Numbered from the stretch's first letter, positions 35,601 through 47,846 are shown. The stretch is 64,000 nt of DNA from Rostratula benghalensis (GCA_013399305.1 VXAI01000046.1:4030731-4094730); one strand, 5' to 3'. Made by a program: numbers and translations. Notes: a model not told the origin generated them from the letters alone.

Positions 35601-38600
35601 CATTTCCTTCTTTGTTTCCAAGATTGTCACAGCTCTAGTGAGATTTATCTTTGCAAACTGGTGGAGTGATGCATATGCAAGTGACATGGTAATAGTAAAA
35701 TAATGACTGATGTGACAGTCCTTACTGCTGGCAATGACTCAAAGAAAGCAAAGCATCCAATCTGCATTTTCTGGCATAGAAATTACTTAAAAAGTAATTG
35801 TATTTGATAGAAACAAGTGAATACAGTACCATTTCTTATAGTAATTACAGAAATGAAATGTAACAGCTAAATCTCTCTGCTTTTATCATTGGTAGTTTCT
35901 CTAACATGTAGCTTCAGCAAAAGAGTGCTGTTTTTTCTGCCATAATGACGCCAAGCATCTGATCACTGTCACTACTGACTGTGACACTAATTCCCATAAT
36001 TTTTTTGTTTCAAGGGAATTTGGTATTTGCCTAAGCAATTGACATAAACAGTGTCTATATTTTCTTCTCTGGTAATTGGAATTACCATTTACATCTCATA
36101 TTCTGGGTCAAATACAGCGAGATATTTGCTTTCCTGAAAATTAGCTCCTTATAGTAAAATCTTGTGAAAATACTAAGAATATAACTGAAAAGAATCTATA
36201 AAGTCAGTTTTTAATATAACAAACCACTGAACTTCATGTTGTAGGGTTCAATATATTTCAGCCTTAATTCTGAAGAGTGATTTCTAAGATGACAAATCAC
36301 GCCAATGGAATATGAACACTGTTATGCAGTAGTCATATCATCATGAAATTTAAGGGGAAGCTTTTTGTTAAACAGATTATGTATAATGGCAAATAAAAAC
36401 ATATCTCGTACTCTTTTCCTATTCCTTATCACTACTGTTCAAGTCCTGTAGCTTTGTCAATGTTAAATATTTACCAGTTGGCTCTCTACAGGGGTTATTA
36501 GAATTGGAAAGAAAAAATCAGCACAAGTAAGCACTTTATCAAATAATGATATGCATACAGTGCTAATACATCATTCAGTTCAAGGTATTCCTTTAGACTT
36601 AGGATACTTACTCATAATCCTTATAAACAAATAGCAAGTACTTATAGTCTGGAAATCACATTCACAACTGCTTACAAAAAAGACTTGAGCATTTTTTCCC
36701 CACAATTAAAGCAGTAGGTAGTTCGGACTATGCATTCATCCAGAATCCATTATCTCAGCTTCCAGATCTATGGAATCACAAGGAAGCTACCATCTCCTCC
36801 TCCCTGGTGTTTCTAACACAGAGGCTTCTCCCATTACACAGCTTCTCCATTCTCACCTGGATAACATCGTACCATATGTGTGGGCTCACTATATAGTGAA
36901 AATATCTTTATTAGTGAATTGAATTCTGGTTTAACATATGAGAAATGATCGCTGCTGAAGATACTGCTTTTAGCTATTACCAGATAAACTGAGATTAATG
37001 TGATACCTGATTTTAGAAGAAAAACATGTTCAAGGTACAAAGCTATGGCTATGGTCAACTGCAGTTCCTGTCCACTTAACTTACAAAGCTTTGTTACATA
37101 CTATTGCATGACTTTTGTTTTTTTTTTTTTCCTTCAAAATGAAGTATCCTGCAGATAGTCTACCACAAAGAACATAGTTGATAATGAGGGAATACTCAAT
37201 TACAATATCTGCTGAGTACAGACAATTCTCGGTCGCTTCCATGCTTTTTCTAAAAAGCAATCCATTGAGCTTCTCCTGGGCATACAGCTCCCACACTCAG
37301 TGCCTCTCAGGAAGGCTCACTTATGTTTTGCCCACACTGTGATGATCCAAAGCAGTGCAGCTCCTTCATCTGCTTCGCTGTTCCTCTGAGCATATCATTT
37401 ATAAGCTCACCCACCAGGCTACTTTCAAGTGGCAGTAAGCGTGTTACTACATATTTGTTACAACATCATCTCCACCTTATAATTAAACACCTTTCTCTGC
37501 TTGCCTTGCCCTAAGAAATGTTTTGGAATATGCAGGGTTTATATCTCAGGGAGGAAGGCGTGTAAATCCCCATCATACAAATACTTTCTCAAACACTGTT
37601 GTTAACTTTCCTAACTATTTAATATTAATCTTATTTATTACACCAAAAACAGGGTGAATGGAAAATATGCAATTTTTCCAAGGCATAACTTCATAAAATT
37701 AGTTTTAGTTTTTTTCCCTCTTGCATCTCCTGAGAATGACTTGGAGAATTTAATGTCAAAACTCCTACAGCTTAGTTGTTTGATTATTTCATAATCCATA
37801 ATTACGTAGGTAAAAAAAATCCTCCTTCCAACCAGTGTGCATCCTTTGCTCCTGCGTTCTTTGTAGCAAGCGTCCTTAATATTTATCTCTGGTCTAACAA
37901 TAGGAAATTATTTTTTTTCTTTAAACTTTTGTTACGTGATCTTTAGGACAAGCAAACTATATACGTTCCACCAGCCTTAATCTACATTAGAGCTGCTTTT
38001 GGTAGTACGTTTTGGGTCTGCATCTGCACATTCCAAAGTACTTTTCATTGGGCGTTAGGCATTTTCAACAGCTCACTGGGGCATTTGAATTCATGATGGA
38101 ATCATTATGTAGTTATTTGACAATTATTCTGGCAGCAAAAAGCAGTGACTTAAATTACCTACGAGTACCTCTGAAAATTTTAACGATTCTGGCACTTTGC
38201 CTTGAAACTTCAGAAACCAAATATCTTCATCTGGATCCCATTCACAAGTAATCCTTTCCCAGTTCCCCATGCATCCTGCAAGTGCAGAATCCAATATTTT
38301 AAGGCAGACCTCTGGGGAGAGGTTGTAGGAAGGAGTGTAAAACAATACATATAGAATCAGATCTATTCTACAGTTATAGACAAAGACAAAGTCACTCTGA
38401 CTTAAATCAACCTAGAAACATAGTACCAAAGCTTTGATAGCTCAGCAGTTAAACTGAAATCTGTGACCAGCACATAAATAGCCAACAAGCAAATGCCACA
38501 ATTCCAGACTCTGAGGAGCTGTGAATTGTTATCTAAGATAATTTAAAGTTTTGATTTCTCATTTTCTACAGCATAAGAGAAAAAAACCCCAAAAAACGCA

Positions 38601-41600
38601 CAGTAATGACACACAACATCAGTTCTTTAAATTCTAATTTTGTATTACTTGTAAAATTCTTCCTATATTAAGGGGCAAAGTAAAGATTCACAAGAGGTCC
38701 TTGTGGTCCTTTACAGGGACATAGCTAGCTATTATGACTGGTTGTCTTATTTACTAATTACTACTCTATCCAAAATAGGGCAATATCACAATACATTCCC
38801 TATTCATTCTATTTAAAAATTCTCTTTGTCCTCGAAGAACAGGTTAGATTTAGGTTTTAATTGGCTTTCATGCTCTCATGACACTTAAAAAGTAGGCCAC
38901 AAATCAGCTCAGATACGTTTCTACTCTTGCAAAAAGGGTCAACTGATTCAACAATCAGTTTGCTTTTCATAGTGCACAAGAAACCAGTGTTTCTCAAATT
39001 ACTCATATAATTTCTTCCCACACAATTTAAACCCAACATGAACGCTTAATAAAGAACTAAGCACTAAAGATAAAGTTAATAGTTGAGATGCATTTTGCCA
39101 TGTAACACAGTTGGCACACACTTTTTAGTAAAACCTAACTCTTTTCATGCAAAAAAATAACGCTAAAGTATTTTTTTTTTTGTTAAGACTAAGTATCCTC
39201 AAAAATCTGGCCATTTATTTCGGTGAGCAGACCAATTTTATAGATAGCAGAGAACTATGTGGGTGAATGAGAAGGAATGAACAATGTACCCAGACTTTTT
39301 TTATTTGCCTCCAAAAAAGGCTCTATTGAGCAGCTGGGAGTGTACTACAACCCTTCACTGACCTTGGTACAGATTTTCTGGCTCTGTTCTCCTCTGCACT
39401 GCAAAAACCCAGACCTGAAGCTGAAATCTTCCAGCAGCTGCCTCTGTGTGGCTCTGTATGCAGGGAATGCAGCAAAGTTCGGTTACACAGAACTCATTAT
39501 TTCATCCCTTCCTTGTTTTTTAGGTCACACTTATTCAATTTCAGCCTTATAAAAGGTCTTTTTTTCCTCTTTCCGTTTTATTAGAATGTTGTTTTCTTTG
39601 TCTAGTCCTTTCTACCTGGAATCCTACTTCCAGTATACAAAAAAGGCATACAACGTTTGCTACTGAACTTCAAACTATACCAGGTACACACGGGACAACA
39701 TGCACTGACTTCGTTAAAAAACTTATGCCAAGGGCTTTGAATGCCTTCAAAGTATTTGGAGTTCTCATATCTGTGATATTCTTTTGCTAGAAATTCAGAA
39801 ACCAACCAAATGCTAAATATCTAATACAGGAAGTTGTAATTTCCTGTTTGCAGGTCTCATTGGCCAGTCCAGCCCAAACTGCAACACAGCAGATGCCCTA
39901 TGTATTTTTACATTCTCTTTTTTAACTTTTTTTTTCCTTGTTAATAAAGAAAACGTGAAAAGTTTTGGGGTTTTTTTTTTTGCTTCAACGTGTCACAAAT
40001 AACAGTGTACATGGACTAAAACAGAGGCATTATTACTAATCTAGCAAAATCCTAACTTTCATGAATCTGTATGTATATATACCTATACTGATCACAAGTC
40101 AAATACCATTTTATGATCTTTGAACAGATTAAACAAACAAAAAAAAGCCAATTCTAGTATTAACTACATTAGGACACCAGAAGCAAAAGCAACAACAACA
40201 AAACATTCAAACACTTTCAAAGATTTCTTTAACTTTTTTCTTTTCAAAAAATGTTAAGCCTACAGTTTGTTCCTATTGATACTTCTCCAGGATTACAAAA
40301 CCCAGAACAGAAGAAACCATTATGATAGAAATGATCCCAACCAACTGTTTATCTGAAAGGGTGAAGCAAATCTTTCAAGTGGCATTCTTACCTAAACAAA
40401 TGTGAAGTTAGATTTAATTTAACAGGTAAGTAAGTATCTACTTGATAGAATTCAGGCCTCTGGGAATGGCTAACTGATAAATATTACACAGCAATAGTGA
40501 CAGAATTATAATAATCAGGAGATAAAATATCTTCTGTGAGATGTGTTGTTCTGTTTTTAAATGAGGTATTTCCACAAACTCTAGAGATGGGGAGCTTTCT
40601 GTAAGAGAAGATACCATCCCAGTGACAGAGTAAAATGAAAAAGAAAGTATTTTTCCTTTTTGTGCTGCCTAGGACAGAAGGTGGACAGCAGCCAACATGT
40701 AAAAAGGTAACATAGACCCTATATTCTAAAATGAAGTTTCCCAGCCCCTGCTCTAAAATGCAAGTTACCTGGATAAGATCTGTTGCCTTTGACAGCAAGA
40801 TGCTCAACCATGAAGGCAAATTATCACCTAAAGATCATTCCCCCAAATTCAGGAGGGAATATAGACCTACTTCCACAGCTGCAGATAGGGTATTTTTGTA
40901 AGTCCATTCAAAACAGATTATATGCATTGTAATATATGCAGAGCAACTGGTACAGAACTTCCAGAGTCTTCAGGGCTGTTGTTACCATCAGAGACACATG
41001 AAGGAGTAGCATTTGAATGGAGTGGGAGGGGGGAGTCTGAGCTTTTTGAAATTTCCTATTTTCTGTTATTTGAGAAGGCCAATAATCTCACCACATGGTT
41101 GAAAAGCCATTAATCATTTAATTTACTGAAGCATAAGAGTCCAGCAGTTTACTAGTATTTCCGCTAGCGTTCCATGTTTTTGTTAAGCTGTGAGCTGCTA
41201 AGCCACAGGAGCACAGCATACCTGTGGTCTGAATTGCTATACACAAACTTCTGCTCAGCCCAATTCTGAGGCTAAGAGCCTCTGTACCGTAAAATGAACA
41301 CTACTAGATACAGGATACAAGCAACACAGTCCATACTGAATGAAGCTGTCGAGTTTAATGCCAAACTAGAAGTTAGCATAGCAGAATAAGTCTATTCAGA
41401 AACATCATTACAATTTTCTCTCATTCTAGCCCCAAAGGATACCCCTTATTTTGCATTAGATAGTAGAGACACCATTAGGCACACAAGGCTCCTGTGGATC
41501 TATATGGTAGGAGAAGATAAACTTATCTCGTAAAAAAAGGTAAATCCGTTTTTTAAAATAAGTACTCAAGCTACTTTACCCATTTTCATAGGTTTCTGAA

Positions 41601-41659
41601 ATATTCATTGCGTTTTCATCTTGTAATTTTTTCTCAAGAGTCTCTCCGTTGTTAGGCAT
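8645..41659 (-). CDS. ACSBG1: ACSBG1, bubblegum-family long-chain acyl-CoA synthetase
   Basis: ATP-dependent ligase that activates long and very-long-chain fatty acids to acyl-CoA. Minus-strand coding exons, 5' to 3': 41659-41580, 36954-36857, 32467-32396, 23693-23476, 22796-22708, 21905-21785, 20355-20275, 17865-17716, 15908-15732, 15220-15039, 13998-13765, 13183-12966, 10499-10360, 9632-9386, 8721-8645 (stop 8647-8645). They sum to 2184 bases, 727 residues; human ACSBG1 has about 724. AMP-binding motif [11 protein letters not shown] is at residues 286-296, the YGMSETTG adenylation motif at 480-487, GWLHSGD at 550-556, GRIKD at 570-574, and the C-terminal [14 protein letters not shown] at about residue 700. 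All phases agree. ACSBG2 is the closest alternative; position between IDH3A and DNAJA4 favours ACSBG1. The last twelve exons are certain; the first three rest on phase and splice signals. Confidence 0.95.
13995..14000 (-). other. ACSBG1: NAGNAG tandem acceptor of an ACSBG1 exon
   Basis: On the minus strand the acceptor reads CTCAGCAG. Use of the first AG starts the exon at 13998, the second at 13995. Both keep frame and differ by one serine in a serine run at about residue 423. Remembered mammalian sequence fits the shorter form slightly better, which would give 726 residues. Confidence 0.7.
20591..20664 (+). repeat. A/C-rich simple sequence
   Basis: Low-complexity stretch of A runs interrupted by C and AAC in an ACSBG1 intron. 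It causes spurious open frames rich in Lys, Asn and Thr. Similar patches lie at 17247-17288 and 28390-28446. Confidence 0.8.
24108..24357 (+). repeat. Pyrimidine-rich, strand-asymmetric tract
   Basis: About 250 bases strongly biased to C and T on the plus strand, with many TCC, CTT and TTTCC blocks. The bias removes stop codons, so two overlapping open frames of 176 and 196 codons (23916-24446 and 23947-24537) arise here. Their products are low-complexity Ser/Pro/Leu/Phe sequence with no domain that I recognise. Confidence 0.65.
26622..26708 (+). repeat. Three-copy tandem repeat, 25-base unit
   Basis: Three near-identical copies of a unit beginning CTTACACCTGTAGGCTTACA lie at 26622-26646, 26647-26671 (followed by TAAG-like spacer) and 26684-26708. 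The unit itself contains the inner direct repeat GCTTACA. The copies look almost undiverged, so the expansion may be recent and polymorphic. Confidence 0.85.
28855..30585 (+). mobile_element. Degenerate CR1-type LINE, long copy
   Basis: About 1.7 kb resembles the 3' half of an avian CR1 element, including its reverse-transcriptase region. Landmarks are 'ggtctttactgacaagatca' near 29080, 'aaaggcaaatgtcacacctc' near 29305, and a remnant frame at 29657-29866 encoding ...[16 protein letters not shown], where the family has FADDTKLG (polymerase active-site region). The terminus near 30535-30585 reads 'gttgccctccagtggtc' and then a decayed TTGTGATTT tail. Frames are broken throughout, so it cannot be active. 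Boundaries, especially the 5' one, are approximate. Confidence 0.75.
32396..32467 (-). CDS. ACSBG1: ACSBG1 coding exon 3 (N-terminal region)
   Basis: A 72-base exon with acceptor ACCTTTACAG and donor ACAG|GTAAGC on the minus strand. It encodes about 24 residues ending GTEAT, joining in phase to [10 protein letters not shown] of the next exon. In human, a comparable segment ends just before ALWTTRADG. Both splice sites are strong. The peptide is not conserved enough to recognise by itself. Confidence 0.85.
32468..36856 (-). other. ACSBG1 intron 2, nothing else recognised
   Basis: AT-rich intronic sequence. A plus-strand open frame of 181 codons (34747-35292) lies inside it but has no recognisable domain. 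No other coding segment is supported. Confidence 0.7.
36857..36954 (-). CDS. ACSBG1: ACSBG1 coding exon 2 (N-terminal region)
   Basis: A 98-base exon with donor CCAG|GTGAGA and acceptor CTTCAGCAG (tandem, start at 36954 or 36951). It begins with one base completing a codon and ends with one base. That is exactly the phase needed to connect the ATG exon (ends with two bases) to the exon at 32467. It is open for 32 codons ([11 protein letters not shown]...MVRCYP). No other candidate I examined between 32.5 and 41.5 kb satisfied both phases. The peptide itself has no clear human match. Confidence 0.7.
36955..41579 (-). other. ACSBG1 intron 1 of the coding region
   Basis: AT-rich sequence with short T and A runs. 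It contains a possible extra exon at 38159-38311 (see findings). No repeat element or other gene was recognised. Confidence 0.65.
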
Positions 41660-41672
41660 GCTGACAAACCCT
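41580..41672 (-). CDS. ACSBG1: ACSBG1 first coding exon with start codon
   Basis: Minus-strand ATG at 41659-41657 opens [11 protein letters not shown] and stays open for 26 codons to a donor ATGG|GTAAAG. An acceptor (GCTTTAG) lies 13 bases upstream of the ATG, so the exon probably runs 41672-41580 and an untranslated exon lies further upstream. The start resembles the human MPRNSG start. The resulting protein is 727 residues, within three of human. Confidence 0.7.
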
Positions 41673-44213
41673 CTAAAGCTGGTCACAAATATGCTAAAGA
41701 ACTGTGCGGGTCAGGCACAAATAAGCTACTTGGACAACTGAAAAAAACCAACAGTAACTGGTTATTTGTTAAAAATACCCAACACGTAATACAAGAGGAG
41801 GAGACTACAGCTACAAAAGCTACTTCTTTCTGATTTTAAGATGCTTGAAATGTCGCAGTGCCTGTGAGCTGCTTACTGTTAAACTTTCCTTTTAATTCAC
41901 TTTTCTTTAATTATCCATGAGAAGAATTTTAATGAGTCTGCAATGCTTTAAGATGCAAATCTTTTCTGTTGCCAAGATTTCCAATGAATTTGGTCACAGA
42001 AGTTGAAGCAATTCTAATTTTATTAACTCTAGTTTCAAAAAAGAACATTCAATGAAGTTATTTCTTAAAGAAAACGCAGATTAATTACAGTAGGAAATGG
42101 CATCAAATGAATTATACCCAGTACTGCCACAGCCAAGCACCACCTCCAGCACCACAACTACACCAACACTTCAGTGTAGAAGTTTCTACACGTGACTAAA
42201 CAAATTACTTCCCAGAATGTAAGAATGGCTCAAACCATCCACTGTGAGCACCTTTCCTGGGACAGTTTTGGTCTGTGTGAACTGAACTGACATTTCCCTA
42301 AGCCAGGGGATAATCCAGGCCAAAGGCTGTTACTGGGAGACAATGTTAATATCTGCCCTGTCTGAAGGGTGAGGAGAGGAATGCAAGCTGGGCCATGCCA
42401 TTTGCATTCAGAGCCAGAGAACAAGATCTGGAATGTTTAGTGGTACAAACAGAGTCATAGTGATTCACAAAATGTAAGGCTAATACACATCTAACTTTAT
42501 AGAAAGATGTGATCTTGCACCACACCCAGTTGTCTAACTGTAGATAACACAGTTTGAAATTAAAGGAATGGAAGAGAAAAACAACTTCACAGTGGGATTT
42601 CTAAGGGGTCTATTCTCACACCAAAAACTTGCTTTGAAAATATCTGAAAACTGAACAAGGAATATTTCAATGGTAAAACCCTGTCATCTTCCGCAGCTAA
42701 AATTAATTTTTGTCGGTATTGACTAAGTTGCTTCATTTTGGGAGAATTCTTCAAATTCCCACTTTGTTCTAATGTTTCAGAATGCCACTAAGAAGTATCT
42801 TCCGTGGACTTGCAACTAGCTTTCCAGAAATATCGCAAAGAAAAAAGCGGGATTAAACTCTGTTGCGAGAGTTTGTTTTCTTCTGGTCATCAAAAATGTT
42901 TTACATGCTATGTTATACGAAGGAATCCAATTAGCCAATCACTAATTACCTTGCTTGGGTTGCATCTTGGATGTTGAGTGGTTAGGCAACGGGCTGGTCT
43001 CACAGAAGGAAAATGGTTTGTTACTTCTCTAAACCTGCACTTTGAGCAAATAAACAAAGGCCCTCAAATACACATCTCTCTCATACATACTGTGTTCAGA
43101 AAAGATTATTTTTTTTCCCATATAATCTTCCTTAAGCTAATTGAAGGCTAGAAACTGTTTTTGACGCAATCGAGGATTTTCCTCTGCTAAATCGCTCCAC
43201 CAGTAAGAAAAGTAGCTGTGGGGCAGCCAGGCTGTGAAGCAGGGGGAATTTATCAGGGAGGACTGGGGGAGAAGAGTTGCTTTTGGACCTTGTATTGTTG
43301 GACTGTAACAGAAAACTCACATGATTGTGCTAGACTAAGTTTCCTGCAATTGTCAGCTACAAACAGGCCTGTCATTTTAACAGTAACTTATGAACACCAT
43401 GCTGTAAGAAATAGTTCTACACAGAATTTGCCTTTGTAGTTTTGGTATCACATTTCTAGGTACTCCTCAAGTTTCAAGTAATAAATTCTAACAAATGAGG
43501 TTAGCTGTAGAGTTGAGTATGGAATGATCTTCACCTTCAAACGATGTTTACATGATGCTGTAGCCCTTTTCTGTTACGCCTATATCTACCTGCATTGCAA
43601 CTTGCACAAGACTGCACTAGACTCAGACTGAATTTTTGCAGTGGGATGGGCTGCTTTTACCAGCTACAGGTTAAGATTTCTGGGCGTTGACAAAGCTATG
43701 AAGGAAATTAAGATGCAAATAAAGCTCATGTACTGTTCACATCTTTTGTTCTACAATTATGCTTGGTATCCTTCAGGAATTAGTGACTGAAACTTAGAGA
43801 TTAAGACATCGTTGCTGCAAACTTGCACTACCACAAGATACCAAACAGAAATGTTGCAGAGGCCAAAACACAGCTCCGCTGTTGCTAAAGTCAGTAACCA
43901 AGAGCACCACAAGGCACAGATCAGCCTCAGGGTGGGTGGAGTGTGTGGCACCAGTTTGTGTTTGGGACAGGATGTTTCAGGTGTTAATTCACGATGCCTA
44001 TGGCAACATGAAACTGCCCATAATTAGGTACCGCCTATTTTCTTTACTTGTAAGGCAAAAATGCTTGTTTTGCCATAAAACTTGTATTTATTAAAATGAA
44101 TGGAGTGCACAAATTCTGGATGCTCCTTGCTCTTCATCCCAGTTGGTTTAAGCAGGCTGTTAATTTATGTAACAAAACAACTGTGTCTGATTAGCACTTT
44201 TTTTTTTAAATCC

Positions 44214-44267
44214 ATGTAACCGGTAACATAGATTTTATTTGTTACCAGTACTATGTAACTGGTAACA
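44214..44267. promoter_or_regulatory. Palindromic repeat cluster resembling Grainyhead/CP2 sites
   Basis: Two direct copies of ATGTAACYGGTAACA (44214-44228 and 44253-44267) flank a reversed GTTACCAG (44241-44248). That one forms an exact 8-base inverted repeat with CTGGTAAC at 44259-44266. The core AACCGG or AACTGG is close to the Grainyhead-like consensus AACCGGTT. Regulatory function is inference. Confidence 0.4.
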
Positions 44268-45455
44268 AACACCTTCCTGTACAACAATGTGTTTTGGTAC
44301 AAGCATGATGTTGAACTGATACGCACATTGATATTCTGGACTTATAGCACTAAGTCTAAAAGCAATAAAAATCCAGCTCATAACAACCACCAGCAAAACA
44401 TCTAATACCTTTACAGTTTCTATTTCAAAGGCTTTGTTACATTTATTTATAAAAATGGCACTACTTCTACTCTTATCTCTTTGTTTCAAATCCGTCCTCT
44501 TAAAGCCTGGCAGTTTTTCAGCTTGCTACTAATTGCAGCCCTAATTGCTGCTACACTCCTGAAGAGCTGTTAACTGCATTTACTGTAATACATACAGCCT
44601 GCACACAAGACACATTCAGACATTTATTTCCACCCCCATCCAGTTTCTCATGGAATTAAATATGACATCTGGCTTCTAAAGCATTTTTGCTAAAATAGAA
44701 ACCAATTCAACTCCACAGTTACTTCTAAACAACAGTAGGTTTCAGGGCTTAAGCAACATTCTGAATCCAAACACATCTTCAAACGTTGCTGTGGCTATGC
44801 CTCCATTAAGTTTTAGTAAACAAATACGTCTCAAGGCATACCTTAAAGATTAACAAATTTATACGAGCACGGGCCAAGGAAAAGACACTGAGGGCAGATT
44901 CCATAATGAAAAGCCCCAGGCAAGCAACATCTTTTTACACTTTCACATACACTTTTTAAACATTTCTAAAGGAGTTCAGATGAGAAAAAGGATGTTTACC
45001 CCTACCTGTTTCTCGCCATACTTGCTTAACTGAAGAGAACTTATCCATGCTCAAATTAGCATTTTTAGGCAAAACCAACCACTGCCTCGTGTATATTTGT
45101 CAGGTGAAGCAGAGTTCAACACACGAAACATTTTGCTATCCATAAGCATAACCAGCTGCCTGTATTAATGTTTCATTACATTTCCAGTTGCAATCTCTCT
45201 GTAAAAATGTTTTCTTTCATTGACCATGCCACAGCAACAGGAATTTCATTTTGCTTTCCTGAACAATGCATTCTGCTTTCTAGGGAACTGTCCCACAACA
45301 ATATAGGAACAACAGCACCACAAAAAAAAAAAAGAAACCACACCACCAAATGGGTCAGTTTGTGCAAAGCTTCTGGGATTTGACTGCCAATGACAAAAGC
45401 ATCTCAGATTTTCACGTAACTACTAGTTCATACTAATGAAGGAGAAGAATTGTGA

Positions 45456-45468
45456 GGGGGGGGGGGGG
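45456..45468 (+). repeat. Poly-G run (13 bases)
   Basis: Uninterrupted run of 13 G in otherwise AT-rich sequence upstream of ACSBG1. It is prone to length variation and sequencing error. Confidence 0.9.
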
Positions 45469-47846
45469 AAAGTAGCTGCAAATGCACACCTGGAGAAAGA
45501 GGTAGCTGTTTCCAAGCAACTGGAGAGAGGGAAAACATCCTGTCAGGTCAAAACAACAGTTGGTCTGAGGGCCAGCACATCTAGAAACAATTTTGCTGCT
45601 TCTTTCTGCAGAAAAGACCGTTTTAAACTCGAAGTAAGTAGCTTGCATTTTCATATTTTCCTATACACATTGATATATCCAGTCATATTTACAATCAAAT
45701 TTTCTACAGGCCCAACCATTCAGAGATGCCCAGCCCTTAACCAATCAAAACTGTAGTCTGCAAACAGGTCTTAGTCCTTCTGTATTACTATAACTTAACA
45801 CTAATTACTGCAGAGTATTGCATATTTTAATTGAAACTTACTTCAGAAGAATCCTCTAAAGATGCTAGTCACTCACTGTAACGCTGCCCTAAAACAGATC
45901 AAAACAAATGTCATAATTTAAATTTTCTTGCAGATGCAGATCTATTACTTGCCATCACATTTTCTTAAGAGCTTATTGTGTACAATATATCCTTTTTATC
46001 TATTAATTCTGGGGGGAATCTTCCAGTACCATTGTAGGTCCATTACCTGAAACTGTTAGGATTGCAATAGGCTTTTTAATGTATACTTTAAATAGGACTA
46101 AAAATCTTAAGTTGAAAATATTATTTAAAAGGTGTTTCCCTAAGCTTTGTCGAGATTGTGATACCTGTTCAGGGTTAGATGCTGAAAGAATCCAGGTCAA
46201 CACCATGGAAAGTCTGTTGTGATTCTCATTTCACCTTCCAGAGGGGTTAGTGAAGTTCTTTATGGAAATGTAGTGCAATTGAAAACAGACACAAACTTCA
46301 AGCTCTCAGATTCTTGACCTTTTTTTCCCCAGGTGCTGGTAATGAAAGTTATTCTTGGAACTTCTTTCCAAAAATAAAGGGTGTTGCAAGAAACTGCAGC
46401 TGCAATTCAGCAGATCATACTCTCACTTGTGTCCCTGTGATGCTGCTTCCAACAAAAGATTCGTAGTTTGGAAGGCACGATTAATGAGAAATTGTAATAT
46501 GGCCAGATGGAAATGCAAACAAGGAGATTCAGTGAGTATTGCATATAGTAGAAATTAAAAGATAAATGTATAATTCTTGTAGCATATAAAGATGCTATGT
46601 GCTCCCAAGGCCAGGTGGGAGCCTGTATTTTGACTCATTTTGTGTTAACAGTGGCAGTATCTATTTCAGAACCTAAGGCAGAGTCCTCTGGTGATTAAAT
46701 GAAATGGGTAGTAGGGGCTAATTATTCCCCAATCCCAGTTCAGGGCACTCGCTCTTCTTGCAAGGAATGTAAATTCTCAATTTGTTTCCCTGTTCAGGCC
46801 TACAAGCAAATTTGATACTATGCAATTAAAAAGTGATAAGGTGATTCATAATATTACATGCAGAAGAAGGGAAAGGAAGGGAAACAACAGTTAAGGGAGA
46901 TGAGTTGTTCATCTGAAAAATGAATAAGCAACTGATGGTTAGGAACAACCACAGCCTTAAAGAGGGGAAGGTGCATACGAAAACAAAAAGGATTGAGCAC
47001 ATACAACCTTGATCATCAGACTGGTTGAGTAAAGGAACCACTGCTCTAATTGCTGAGAAATACAAAAATATTTTTCTAATCGAAAACACCAGCCCTTACT
47101 ACTTTTCCCACTAATCCTTTGAATAATCAAGGAATTCAGTTTTACCAACTGGAACCACCAAAGATGGAGAAAACAATACTGAATATTAAAGATAAAATAA
47201 TTTGGCACCTCCCTTCTAATAAAACGAAAGGGAAGTAAACAAAGCAGGAGCTTCAGTCCTCTTAAGATCCATGCCAGAAGAGTCTTTGTTCCACTGCTAG
47301 TAACCATTGTTATTAGTAAGAAACCAGCCGCAAGTCTGAGTTGGTAATTTATTTACCAATATCTATATATACCTACATGAGGGTTTCTACTCACAGAAAT
47401 TATATACTGCTGCTCTGTAACAGAGCTTTGAAATTCAATTCTCAGTGAAATTCCTCACATGCTTTCAAAGCCTCTCATCTGCTGAAGCATTAAGCTATTA
47501 ACAAATTTATAATTTCTTCTTAAACAGGATTCTTGTCAGGACTGCAGCTCATTTATCTTTAAGGTGAAGACCATTACTAAAAAACCCCATTTTTTTCATT
47601 AATAAAGGAGACATATAGTTCTCAGTCAACAAATTTAGATAGTAACTTAGTAGAGTTATCTCTGAAAATAATTTCAATATAATATCACAATTGTAAAACA
47701 CAGATTTACATGTTCAGCTGCTGACAATTACATTGAGAGAAAATAGTTACCAACACTAATTTCTTTGTTGTGGTTTTGAATTGTTCCTTTCCTTGATATT
47801 TTGTGTTATTTTCTTGTAGATCAGCTCCCCCTCCTTCCTAAGTCTA

